Origin: Xylophilus ampelinus
GTDB taxonomy: Bacteria; Pseudomonadota; Gammaproteobacteria; Burkholderiales; Burkholderiaceae_C
DNA length: 64,000 bases
Assembly (NCBI RefSeq): GCF_003217575.1
Contig: NZ_QJTC01000002.1
Location: forward strand, 155,769 to 219,768
Reading direction: 5' to 3'
Shown here: one piece after another, positions 47,284 through 54,650 of the stretch
Layout of the letters: each line of letters starts with the position of its first letter
Numbering within the stretch: the first letter of the stretch is position 1
The notes under the pieces: model-generated
What the model was told of the DNA's origin: nothing
What the model saw: the letters and a program-made list of their open reading frames with translations, nothing else
The model's database searches: none
Program-made: the position numbers and the translations under genes

Positions 47284-47777
47284 ACCGCGCCCAACGCCGC
47301 GCCGCCGGTCACCGCCGCGCGCCCAACCGCAACCAACTCCGCGCCGACCCTACCGCCGCTTTCGCCGCGATCGGCGCTTGCCTGGAGATCGAACCGGCCA
47401 GCGCCGACCACCTGCTGATCGTCGCCCGCAGCGCCTTCCGCGACATGGCGGCCGGCAGCACCGACCCGCAGCTGTTCGACGCGCTGGGCATGCAGCCGAA
47501 CGTGGGCCTGATCCGCGCCGAGAGCATTGCGCCCGAGCTGGTGCAGCTGCTGATGGCCGCAGCGGACGCCATGCGCGAGGCCGACGACATCTACGGCCGC
47601 CACAACCGCTACGGCTTCACCGGCCCCGGCCTGCAGGCCATGGCGACCGGGCTGGACGCCTACGAGGCGATTCTGCGCGCCAGCACGCCGGCGCAGATGC
47701 GCACCGCCACCAAGGAAATGATCCGCCGCATGCAGCAGCAGCTGGCCGCGGCGGCAAAGGGAGCCGCAACGGCATGA
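47280..47777 (+). CDS. Phage hypothetical protein
   Basis: A 165-residue helical protein with a basic N-terminus ([20 protein letters not shown]) and a helical C-terminus (MRTATKEMIRRMQQQLAAAA). No family recognised. It overlaps both neighbours by 4 bp (ATGA), placing it firmly in the methyltransferase operon. Confidence 0.55.
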   Translation: MNRAQRRAAGHRRAPNRNQLRADPTAAFAAIGACLEIEPASADHLLIVARSAFRDMAAGSTDPQLFDALGMQPNVGLIRAESIAPELVQLLMAAADAMREADDIYGRHNRYGFTGPGLQAMATGLDAYEAILRASTPAQMRTATKEMIRRMQQQLAAAAKGAATA

Positions 47778-50026
47778 AACGCGACGACTTCACCCTGCAC
47801 CTCGGCTTCCGCGACGAGCTGATCATCGACAACTTCGCCGGCGGCGGCGGCACGTCGACGGGCCTGGAGGCCGCCTTCGGCCGCCCGGTCGACATCGCCA
47901 TCAACCACGACCCCGAGGCGCTGGCGATGCACGCGATCAACCACCCGCACACCCGGCACCTGCTGGAGAGCGTGTGGGACGTGGATCCGATCAAGGTCAC
48001 CGGCAACCAGCCGGTGGGCCTGGTCTGGCTGTCGCCCGACTGCAAGCACTTCAGCAAGGCCAAGGGCGGCACGCCGGTGGCCAAGCACATCCGCGGCCTG
48101 GCCTGGGTGGGCATGCGCTGGATCGCGCTGTGCAAGCCGCGTGTGCTGATGCTGGAGAACGTCGAGGAATTCCAGACCTGGGGCCCGGTGCTGGTGGGCG
48201 CCGATGGCCTGTGCCGGCCAGACCCTGCCCGCAAGGGCAAGACCTTCGAGTCGTTCGTGCGCCAGCTGCGCGCCCACGGCTACACCGTGGACTGGAAGGA
48301 GCTGCGGGCCTGCGACCAGGGCGCCCCGACGATCCGCAAGCGCCTTTTCCTGATCGCTCGGCGCGACGGACTGCCGATCCTCTGGCCCGAGACGACCCAC
48401 GGCGACCCGACCAGCCCGGCCGCCATCGCCCGCAAGCTCACGCCCTGGCGCACCGCGGCCGAGTGCATCGACTTCAGCCTGCCGGCGGTGAGCATCTTCG
48501 ACCGGAAGAAGGCACTGGCGACGAACACCCAGCGCCGGGTGGCGAAGGGCCTGTGGCGGCATGTGCTGGCGAGCGCCAAGCCGTTCATCGTCGGCGTCGG
48601 CGGCCGCATGGGCCAGTCGCCGGAGCGCACGGTGAATGCACCGCTGCAGACGATCACCAGCAAGGCCGATGCCTGCGTGGCCCAGCCGGTGCTGGCGCCG
48701 TTCCTGAACGAGCACGCCAACGCCAGCAACCAGCGCACCATGGCGGCCGACGAGCCGCTGCGCACGGTCTGCGCCCAGGTCAAGGGTGGGCACTTCTCGG
48801 TGGTCGCCACGCACATCACGAAGTTCAACACCGGCAGTGTTGGCTCCGCGATGGATGCCCCGCTGTCGACGGTGACCGCCGGCGGCACGCCGAAGCGGCC
48901 CAGCACCGGCATCACGCAGGGCGTGGTGGGCGCCGCCCTGGCGCCGCTGCGCGGCACCTCCGAGGCGCACCTGGGCGGGCACGATGTGCAGGCGCCGCTG
49001 TCCACGGTGTCGGCCGGCGGCACGCACCATGCGCTGCTGGGCGCCAGCCTGGTGACCGTGGGGTACGGCGAACGCCCAGGGCAGCAGCCGCGCGTGCCGG
49101 ACATCGAGGCACCCATGGGAACCGTGGTGGCCGGCGGTGTGAAGCACTACCTGGCCGCCGCCCACCTCACCCACCTGACCCACCACGGCGACCGGCCGGG
49201 GCTGACGCCCGACGCGCCCCTGCCGACGATCACCGGCGCGCACCGCGGCGAGCAGGCGCTGGTGGCGGCCCACCTGGTGGACATGGGCCACGGCGAGGGC
49301 AAGGACGGCACGAAGCGATTCAGCCACGGGGTGCGCAGCCTGGAGGTGCCTTTGAACACGGTGACCGCCAGCGGGGCCACCAGCGCCCTGTCGGCGGCTT
49401 ACTTCGAGCAGGCGAACGGCGGCTTCTACGACGGCCACGGCCGGCCGGCGGATGCGCCCATGTCCACCATCACCGCCGCGGGCAGCAACCAACAGCTGGT
49501 GACCGCCTACTGCGTGAAGTACTACAGCAGCGGCGGCCAGTGGCAGGGTCTGGCCGAGCCGATGCACACCGTGCCGACGAAGGGCCGTATGGGGCTGGTG
49601 CAGGTGGCGCAGGTGTCGGCCGACTGCCTGGCGCCCGAGCACCGGGCCCGGGCCGCTCAGTGCGCCGCGCTGCTGCACGACCATCTGCCCGAGCACTTCC
49701 CGACGCCGGCCGACCTGGTGCTGGCCTGGCAGAACGGCCAGTGGTGGGTGCTGGTGGACATCACCCTGCGGATGCTGAAGCCGGTGGAGCTGTTCCAGGC
49801 CCAGGGCTTCCCGCGCGGCTACGTGATCCACGAGATACCCGACCCGGCGCTGCTGTTCAAGGACGGCGTGCAGGCGGCCGACCCGCTGGCGGTGCCGCGC
49901 ATTCCGCTGTCCATTACCGCCCAGGTACGGATGTGCGGCAACAGCGTGAGCCCGGTGCAGTCGGAGGCGCTGGTGCGGGCGAATTTCGGGCACGAAGCGC
50001 TGATGCGAGGGAGGGCCGCGGCATGA
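47774..50026 (+). CDS. C5-cytosine DNA methyltransferase with repeat-rich target region
   Basis: A 750-residue cytosine-5 methyltransferase. Motif I FAGGGGTSTGLE is at about 21, motif IV with catalytic Cys about 90 (SPDCKHFS), motif VI ENVEEF about 128, motif VIII QGAPTIRKRLFLIARR about 182 and motif X GNSVSP about 722. Between VIII and X lie about nine degenerate 35-40 residue units with core APLxTVTAGG (about 285-605). Such long repeat regions occur in phage enzymes and may hold the target recognition. No cognate endonuclease is next to it. Confidence 0.85.
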   Translation: MKRDDFTLHLGFRDELIIDNFAGGGGTSTGLEAAFGRPVDIAINHDPEALAMHAINHPHTRHLLESVWDVDPIKVTGNQPVGLVWLSPDCKHFSKAKGGTPVAKHIRGLAWVGMRWIALCKPRVLMLENVEEFQTWGPVLVGADGLCRPDPARKGKTFESFVRQLRAHGYTVDWKELRACDQGAPTIRKRLFLIARRDGLPILWPETTHGDPTSPAAIARKLTPWRTAAECIDFSLPAVSIFDRKKALATNTQRRVAKGLWRHVLASAKPFIVGVGGRMGQSPERTVNAPLQTITSKADACVAQPVLAPFLNEHANASNQRTMAADEPLRTVCAQVKGGHFSVVATHITKFNTGSVGSAMDAPLSTVTAGGTPKRPSTGITQGVVGAALAPLRGTSEAHLGGHDVQAPLSTVSAGGTHHALLGASLVTVGYGERPGQQPRVPDIEAPMGTVVAGGVKHYLAAAHLTHLTHHGDRPGLTPDAPLPTITGAHRGEQALVAAHLVDMGHGEGKDGTKRFSHGVRSLEVPLNTVTASGATSALSAAYFEQANGGFYDGHGRPADAPMSTITAAGSNQQLVTAYCVKYYSSGGQWQGLAEPMHTVPTKGRMGLVQVAQVSADCLAPEHRARAAQCAALLHDHLPEHFPTPADLVLAWQNGQWWVLVDITLRMLKPVELFQAQGFPRGYVIHEIPDPALLFKDGVQAADPLAVPRIPLSITAQVRMCGNSVSPVQSEALVRANFGHEALMRGRAAA

Positions 50027-51267
50027 ATTTCGAGCTGCACCGCGGCGACAACCTCGCCGCGCTTCTCACCATGGCTGACGCAAGCGTCGATGCCGTCGTG
50101 ACAGACCCACCCTACGGCCTGAGCCACGAGCCGGACATGGCCGAGGTGCTACGCCACTGGCTGGCTGGCGACGACTACCAGCACCGCGGCGGCGGCTTCA
50201 TGGGCAAAGCGTGGGATTCGTTCGTGCCGGGGCCCTCCATCTGGCGGGAGTGCCTGCGCGTGTTGAAGCCCGGCGGCCACCTCATGTCTTTCTTCGGATC
50301 ACGCACCTACGACATGGGGGTGTTGGCCATTCGTCTGGCCGGCTTTGAGGTTCGCGATCAGATCATGTGGGTATACGGGTCCGGCTTTCCAAAGTCGAGC
50401 AATCAGGGGGGCGATTGGGAGGGGTGGGGAACCGCGTTAAAGCCGGCACACGAGCCCATTTGCATGGCACGTAAGCCGCTGGTCGGCACCGTGGCAGCGA
50501 ATCTGATCCAGCACGCCACTGGCGCCCTGAACATAGACGCCTGCCGCATCGACGGGGAGCCCATGGCGCCGAACACCGGCGCGGGGGGCATTCCGGCCAG
50601 GCACAACGACGGCGAACTGCGGCCGGCCGGCGTGGTGACCCAGCCGCATGCGCTCGGCCGCTGGCCCGCCAACCTGATCCACGACGGCAGCGACGAGGTG
50701 CGTGCCGCCTTCCCAGACTCGAACGGCCAGCAGGGCGATCTCAAGAATCACGGGTCCGCGCGCCAAAGCCCAAACGGAATTTTCGGGGGCATGCGACCTG
50801 CGCTCGACCACCCTGCGCGAGTCGAAAGTGATAAATCCGCAGCGCGATTCTTCTATTGCGCCAAGCCCAGCAGGACCGACCGCAACGAGGGATGCGACGA
50901 GCTGCCGCAGCGCGCGGGCGGCATGGTCAGCAACACCAGCGGCCAGCACATGACCCGCCGCGACGGTTACGAGCCGGCGGCCGTCGGCAACCATCACCCG
51001 ACCGTCAAGCCCACCGACCTGATGGCCTACCTGTGCCGGCTGGTGACGCCGCCGGGCGGTCTGGTGCTGGACCCGTTCATGGGGAGTGGCAGCACCGGCA
51101 AGGCATGCATGCGCGAGGGCTTCCGCTTTATCGGCTGCGAGCAAGAGCAAGAGTACTTGGCGATCGCGCGCGCCCGGATCGAAGCGGAGCACTGCAAAGC
51201 GATTGAGCGAATGGCTGCGGCGGCACGCAGGCCCGTAGTTCGCGACCTGTTTTCGGAGGCCGCATGA
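50023..51267 (+). CDS. N6-adenine/N4-cytosine DNA methyltransferase
   Basis: A 414-residue DNA methyltransferase. The catalytic DPPYG motif starts at Asp about 28, the SAM-binding DPFMGSGSTG at Asp about 350 and HPTVKPTDLMAYL precedes it, so motif IV comes before motif I (class beta order). Start overlaps the C5 enzyme stop by 4 bp. It probably modifies phage DNA against host restriction. The exact base cannot be told from sequence. Confidence 0.85.
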   Translation: MNFELHRGDNLAALLTMADASVDAVVTDPPYGLSHEPDMAEVLRHWLAGDDYQHRGGGFMGKAWDSFVPGPSIWRECLRVLKPGGHLMSFFGSRTYDMGVLAIRLAGFEVRDQIMWVYGSGFPKSSNQGGDWEGWGTALKPAHEPICMARKPLVGTVAANLIQHATGALNIDACRIDGEPMAPNTGAGGIPARHNDGELRPAGVVTQPHALGRWPANLIHDGSDEVRAAFPDSNGQQGDLKNHGSARQSPNGIFGGMRPALDHPARVESDKSAARFFYCAKPSRTDRNEGCDELPQRAGGMVSNTSGQHMTRRDGYEPAAVGNHHPTVKPTDLMAYLCRLVTPPGGLVLDPFMGSGSTGKACMREGFRFIGCEQEQEYLAIARARIEAEHCKAIERMAAAARRPVVRDLFSEAA

Positions 51268-51446
51268 CCCGCAAAACCATCCGCGAGCAGCTGACCGCCG
51301 CGGTGCCGGCCCAGCTGGCCCGCCTCACCTACCGCCTGGAGCCGCCGTACGGCAAACCCCGCCAGGGCGAATACCTCATCACCGAGCAGCAGTGGCTCGA
51401 CATCGTCAAGGGCCTGGAATCGGCCACAAAGGAGCAGCGCGCATGA
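51264..51446 (+). CDS. Small phage hypothetical protein, 60 residues
   Basis: A 60-residue protein (MTRKTIREQLTAAVPAQLAR ... ITEQQWLDIVKGLESATK). Helical with a basic N-terminus. Overlaps both neighbours by 4 bp in the methyltransferase operon. No function can be assigned. Confidence 0.55.
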   Translation: MTRKTIREQLTAAVPAQLARLTYRLEPPYGKPRQGEYLITEQQWLDIVKGLESATKEQRA

Positions 51447-52324
51447 ACCAAATTTCCAACACATCGAACACGATCCAGGCCGAGGCAACATCAGATCAAC
51501 CCTCGCCAACTTCAGGCATGAACATGGCCCAGCGCATCCAGCACGTCGGCGGTCGCAACCCTCCCGGCAGCACCTACGTCGAGTTCGGCAGCATCCAGGC
51601 CGTCGAGGCCCTTGTGGCGCAGGTGCTGCGCGACCAAAAGCAGGCCGAGCACCAAATCATCGAAGCTTTCCTGGAGCGAACCGGCCAGTACGTGACGAAC
51701 GACGCCACCCGCAAGGCGGCCATTGCCGACGCTGTGGCGCAGGCGCTTTCCCCAAAGCGGGGCACGGACGCCCAGATCGTGTTTGAGCGGGAGCTGACCT
51801 GCGCCGCCATCGACGGAGCCATGGCTTTCGGGTACCGGGGCGGGCCAGCACCGGCGGGCGATTCCCAGTGGCTGCTGCCTTTCTACAAGGTCGGCGCCGA
51901 TCAAGCCCGCCTGGAGCGCACCGGCCAGGCCGTCACCAACGATGCGCGAACTGACGCAGCCCGCCTTGATGGTCTGAAAGCCGGGTGGAACTTCGCTATC
52001 GCCGGCCAGGATGCGAAGTACGACGCCGCTGTGCTTGCCCTGGGCGATTCAGTAACGACCTTGCGAAAAGAGGCCCGCGCCACCCCGCCCGAGGCGGCGA
52101 CTGCGGAGGCTGCCGGGAAGGCGCCAGCCAGCGTGCCGAGAGACGTGCTGCAGCAGGCGCTGGATGCTCTCACCATCCTGGACGCGCGACCCAGCCCCAT
52201 GTGCCGAGATTGTGCAGACTGCAGAGGGCCAACATGCCCAAGCTCTGGCCTTCCTTGCGACATGGACAGATTGCTGAACCAACTACGCGCCGCCCTGGCC
52301 GCCCAACCCCGGAGCACGACATGA
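51443..52324 (+). CDS. Phage hypothetical protein
   Basis: A 293-residue protein. It contains two related segments, LERTGQYVTNDATRKAA and LERTGQAVTNDARTDAA, and a Cys-rich C-terminal part (MCRDCADCRGPTCPSSGLPC) with six or more Cys suggestive of metal binding. The repeat suggests internal duplication. Function unknown. Confidence 0.55.
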   Translation: MNQISNTSNTIQAEATSDQPSPTSGMNMAQRIQHVGGRNPPGSTYVEFGSIQAVEALVAQVLRDQKQAEHQIIEAFLERTGQYVTNDATRKAAIADAVAQALSPKRGTDAQIVFERELTCAAIDGAMAFGYRGGPAPAGDSQWLLPFYKVGADQARLERTGQAVTNDARTDAARLDGLKAGWNFAIAGQDAKYDAAVLALGDSVTTLRKEARATPPEAATAEAAGKAPASVPRDVLQQALDALTILDARPSPMCRDCADCRGPTCPSSGLPCDMDRLLNQLRAALAAQPRSTT

Positions 52325-52875
52325 GCGGCGATACGACAGAGGCGATGCGGGCTGCGCGCGAGGCGCTGGCGTGGTATCGCGACCAGGTGCTGGCGATCAC
52401 ACTGGTGGTTGCCGCTGGCGACACGAAGCGCGCCGCCGACCTAATTCGGGCGCTGGGTGAAGACGCCGGCAATCGCGCCATCGACGGCATGCTTCTCCTG
52501 GAAGCCTCCCCAGCAGTGACCGACAGCACCCACACGGGGACGGTGCTGGAGGCCCTGAAAAACTACCGCTGCCAACATTTTGCGGACGAGGATGGCGGAC
52601 TGCCCCTTGTGGATGCAATCGCTGCCGCGCTTGGGGATCGCAGCATTGGCCGCGCCCAGGAGGAGCTTGAGCTGCTGGCCGACCATCTGCTGGACGACGC
52701 ACGCGCCGCGCTGCGCCAGGCTGCCGACCTGCTGGAAGCCGCCGATGATGGCTTGATGGGGCGCGGCATATCGGCCGATGTCGCCATCGCCTTCATGAAC
52801 GCCCAGCTCGCACTACAACCAAACCACGAATCGCCCGCGAATTCCAAGCCGGGTTGTACTGGGGGTGGCGGATGA
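52321..52875 (+). CDS. Phage hypothetical protein
   Basis: A 184-residue, acidic, helical protein (MRAAREALAWYRDQVLAITL, LDDARAALRQAADLLEAADD) with a Gly/Pro-rich tail. ATG overlaps the previous stop. No family recognised. Confidence 0.5.
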   Translation: MSGDTTEAMRAAREALAWYRDQVLAITLVVAAGDTKRAADLIRALGEDAGNRAIDGMLLLEASPAVTDSTHTGTVLEALKNYRCQHFADEDGGLPLVDAIAAALGDRSIGRAQEELELLADHLLDDARAALRQAADLLEAADDGLMGRGISADVAIAFMNAQLALQPNHESPANSKPGCTGGGG

Positions 52876-53123
52876 GCATGTTCCTCAATGCCGAAGAGGT
52901 CGCAGAACTCACAGGCATCTCGCGCGGCAAGCACGGCCGAACCTGCGGCGAGGTGCAGGCGGCTCAACTGTCCGCCATGAAGATCCCGTACTACCGCAAC
53001 GCGACAGGCCGGCCCGTGGTTGCCCGCGCGGTGGTCGAGGGAGCTGCGCTCGCCCAGGCCGCCACGACCAACGACGAATGGATGCCAGATGTAATGCGAG
53101 GGCTCCGGCAAGCCCATGGTTAA
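52872..53123 (+). CDS. DUF4224 protein
   Basis: An 83-residue protein beginning MSMFLNAEEVAELTGISRGK, a MerR/excisionase-like winged HTH typical of DUF4224. It is encoded directly before phage integrases and may act as a recombination directionality factor (excisionase). The integrase start lies 8 bp inside its 3' end. Confidence 0.7.
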   Translation: MSMFLNAEEVAELTGISRGKHGRTCGEVQAAQLSAMKIPYYRNATGRPVVARAVVEGAALAQAATTNDEWMPDVMRGLRQAHG

Positions 53124-54138
53124 AGCAAACATGCCCGGCCTGCGGGCCCGCCCGCAGAAATCCGGGATCATTTACTACTACTTCGACGCTGGCGGAAAGC
53201 CCCGCAAGGAGATTCCGCTGGGGTCCGACTACGTCCTGGCCGTCCGGAAGTGGGCAGAGCTCACCCAGGCGCAGGCATCGGCCGTGCAGGTGGTCGACTT
53301 CCTGCAGCTGGCCGACCGCTACGAGCGCGACGAGATGCCGCTGAAGGCTAAGAGCACCCAGGCCACGCAGCTGAGCGACCTGCGCCACCTGCGCGAGTTT
53401 TTCGGCAAGCCGCCTGCGCCGCTGGACAACATCCGCCCTATGCACATCCGCGGCCTGCTGGACTGGAAGAAGACCCAACCCACCACCGCGAACCGGCTCA
53501 AGCGCCTGTTCTCCCACATGTTCAACAAGGCGCGGGAGTGGGGATATACGCACGCGGAGAACCCTGCTACAGGCGTGCGTGGCTTCGAGCTGGCCCAGCG
53601 CGGCGTTTACATCACGGACGCGGTGTTTAAGGCGGTGTGGGAGGCTGGTGGCGAGCCGCTGCGCGACACGATGGACCTGGGCTACCTTACGGGCCAGCGA
53701 CCTGGCGACGTGCTCCGGATGACCACCCACGACATCGTGGAAGGTATGCTGCTGGTGGATCAGGGGAAGACCGGCGCGCGGCGCCGGATTCGAGTGGAAG
53801 GTCAGCTGGCCGAGCTACTCGCGCGCATCGAGGCACGCAAGGCTGGGCACAAGGTGCACTGCAGCCATCTGGCGGTCAACACCCGCGGAATGCCGCTCAC
53901 TGCGGCCGTGCTGCGTAAAGCGTTCGTAGCTGCCAGGGACGCGGCTGCCGCCGCCAATCCTATGCTGCGTGCAGAGATTCAGGCATTTTGGTTCTATGAC
54001 CTTCGGGCGAAAGCTGCAGACGATGTTTCGGATCGGGATGGAGGCCAAGCCGCAGCCGATCTGCTCGGGCATGACGATGTGCGGACCACGAGTCGGCACT
54101 ATCTACGCAGGGGGAAAGTGGTTGGTCCGACCCGGTAA
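53116..54138 (+). CDS. int: Tyrosine-family phage integrase
   Basis: A 340-residue tyrosine recombinase. N-terminal arm-binding region about 1-60, core-binding about 60-160 (SAM-like), catalytic domain after. Catalytic residues: Arg about 195 (GQRPGD), Lys about 218, Arg about 297 (FYDLRAKA, with Tyr where His is common), His about 319 (LLGHDD) and nucleophile Tyr about 329 (RHYLRR). It lies beside attR with the palindromic motif downstream. It would catalyse integration into tRNA-Arg. Confidence 0.9.
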   Translation: MVKANMPGLRARPQKSGIIYYYFDAGGKPRKEIPLGSDYVLAVRKWAELTQAQASAVQVVDFLQLADRYERDEMPLKAKSTQATQLSDLRHLREFFGKPPAPLDNIRPMHIRGLLDWKKTQPTTANRLKRLFSHMFNKAREWGYTHAENPATGVRGFELAQRGVYITDAVFKAVWEAGGEPLRDTMDLGYLTGQRPGDVLRMTTHDIVEGMLLVDQGKTGARRRIRVEGQLAELLARIEARKAGHKVHCSHLAVNTRGMPLTAAVLRKAFVAARDAAAAANPMLRAEIQAFWFYDLRAKAADDVSDRDGGQAAADLLGHDDVRTTSRHYLRRGKVVGPTR

Positions 54139-54174
54139 GCGGCGGGTATCATCGGACCATCGCATGAAGCAATT

Positions 54175-54190
54175 TGCGGAGCGCTCCGCA
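54175..54190. repeat. Palindrome TGCGGAGCGCTCCGCA near attR
   Basis: A perfect 16 bp palindrome between the integrase stop and the tRNA. Its halves match the TTTGCGGAGC-type copies beside attL (9840-9851, 9905-9915). Putative integrase arm or directionality-factor site. A weak promoter-like pair (TTGCGG at 54174 and TTAAAA near 54198) overlaps it. Confidence 0.55.
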
Positions 54191-54234
54191 TAGGCGCTTA
54201 AAAACGATAGCAAGAAACCCTTGCTGAACAACAT

Positions 54235-54311
54235 CTGCCCGTAGCTCAGTTGGATAGAGCATCAGCCTTCTAAGCTGAATGTCACAGGTTCGATCCCTGT
54301 CGGGCAGGCCA
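54235..54311 (+). tRNA. tRNA-Arg (anticodon TCT)
   Basis: A 77 nt cloverleaf: acceptor CTGCCCG/CGGGCAG, anticodon stem TCAGC/GCTGA with loop CTTCTAA (anticodon TCT, reads AGA), T-arm ACAGG-TTCGATC-CCTGT, discriminator G and encoded CCA. The first 42 bases are the attR core supplied by the phage side. The 3' part is host. Its promoter must now lie in phage DNA. Confidence 0.92.
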
Positions 54312-54650
54312 ATCTCTCCTATCGGGTGAAGTGCATCGACACAGTGGGCCATACGAAGGTGGCCGCCATCAGGAACCGGGGATGCGCCAGAAAATGAACG
54401 CTCATGCGGGACGAACGGCGGCTCGACGGCGGCATCGGGGCGACTACGGCACGGTTGCCCTTGGTGCCGTCATGGTCTGCTGGTGTTGCCGAAGTGTTCA
54501 TGACATCTCGCTTTGAAAGTGGATGATGTCACTCTGGATTTCGAGCCGGGAGCCGCATCTCAGCAGACACGGCGTCTTGCTGTGGGAAAGCACCGACAGG
54601 GCGTGCAGCCCGGCGGCACCGGCTTGTAGGCCCTTCGCCCATCGCTCCCT
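54312..54650. other. Intergenic region after the tRNA, no gene seen
   Basis: 339 bp between tRNA-Arg and the ppc stop. Short frames exist on both strands (54331-54516 plus, 54319-54501 minus), but neither has a convincing ribosome site or a recognisable composition. I see no clear terminator or promoter. Confidence 0.5.

Noticed and set aside
54319-54516. Short frames on both strands after the tRNA
   Set aside because: No ribosome site, no recognisable domain and overlapping each other. Left as intergenic.
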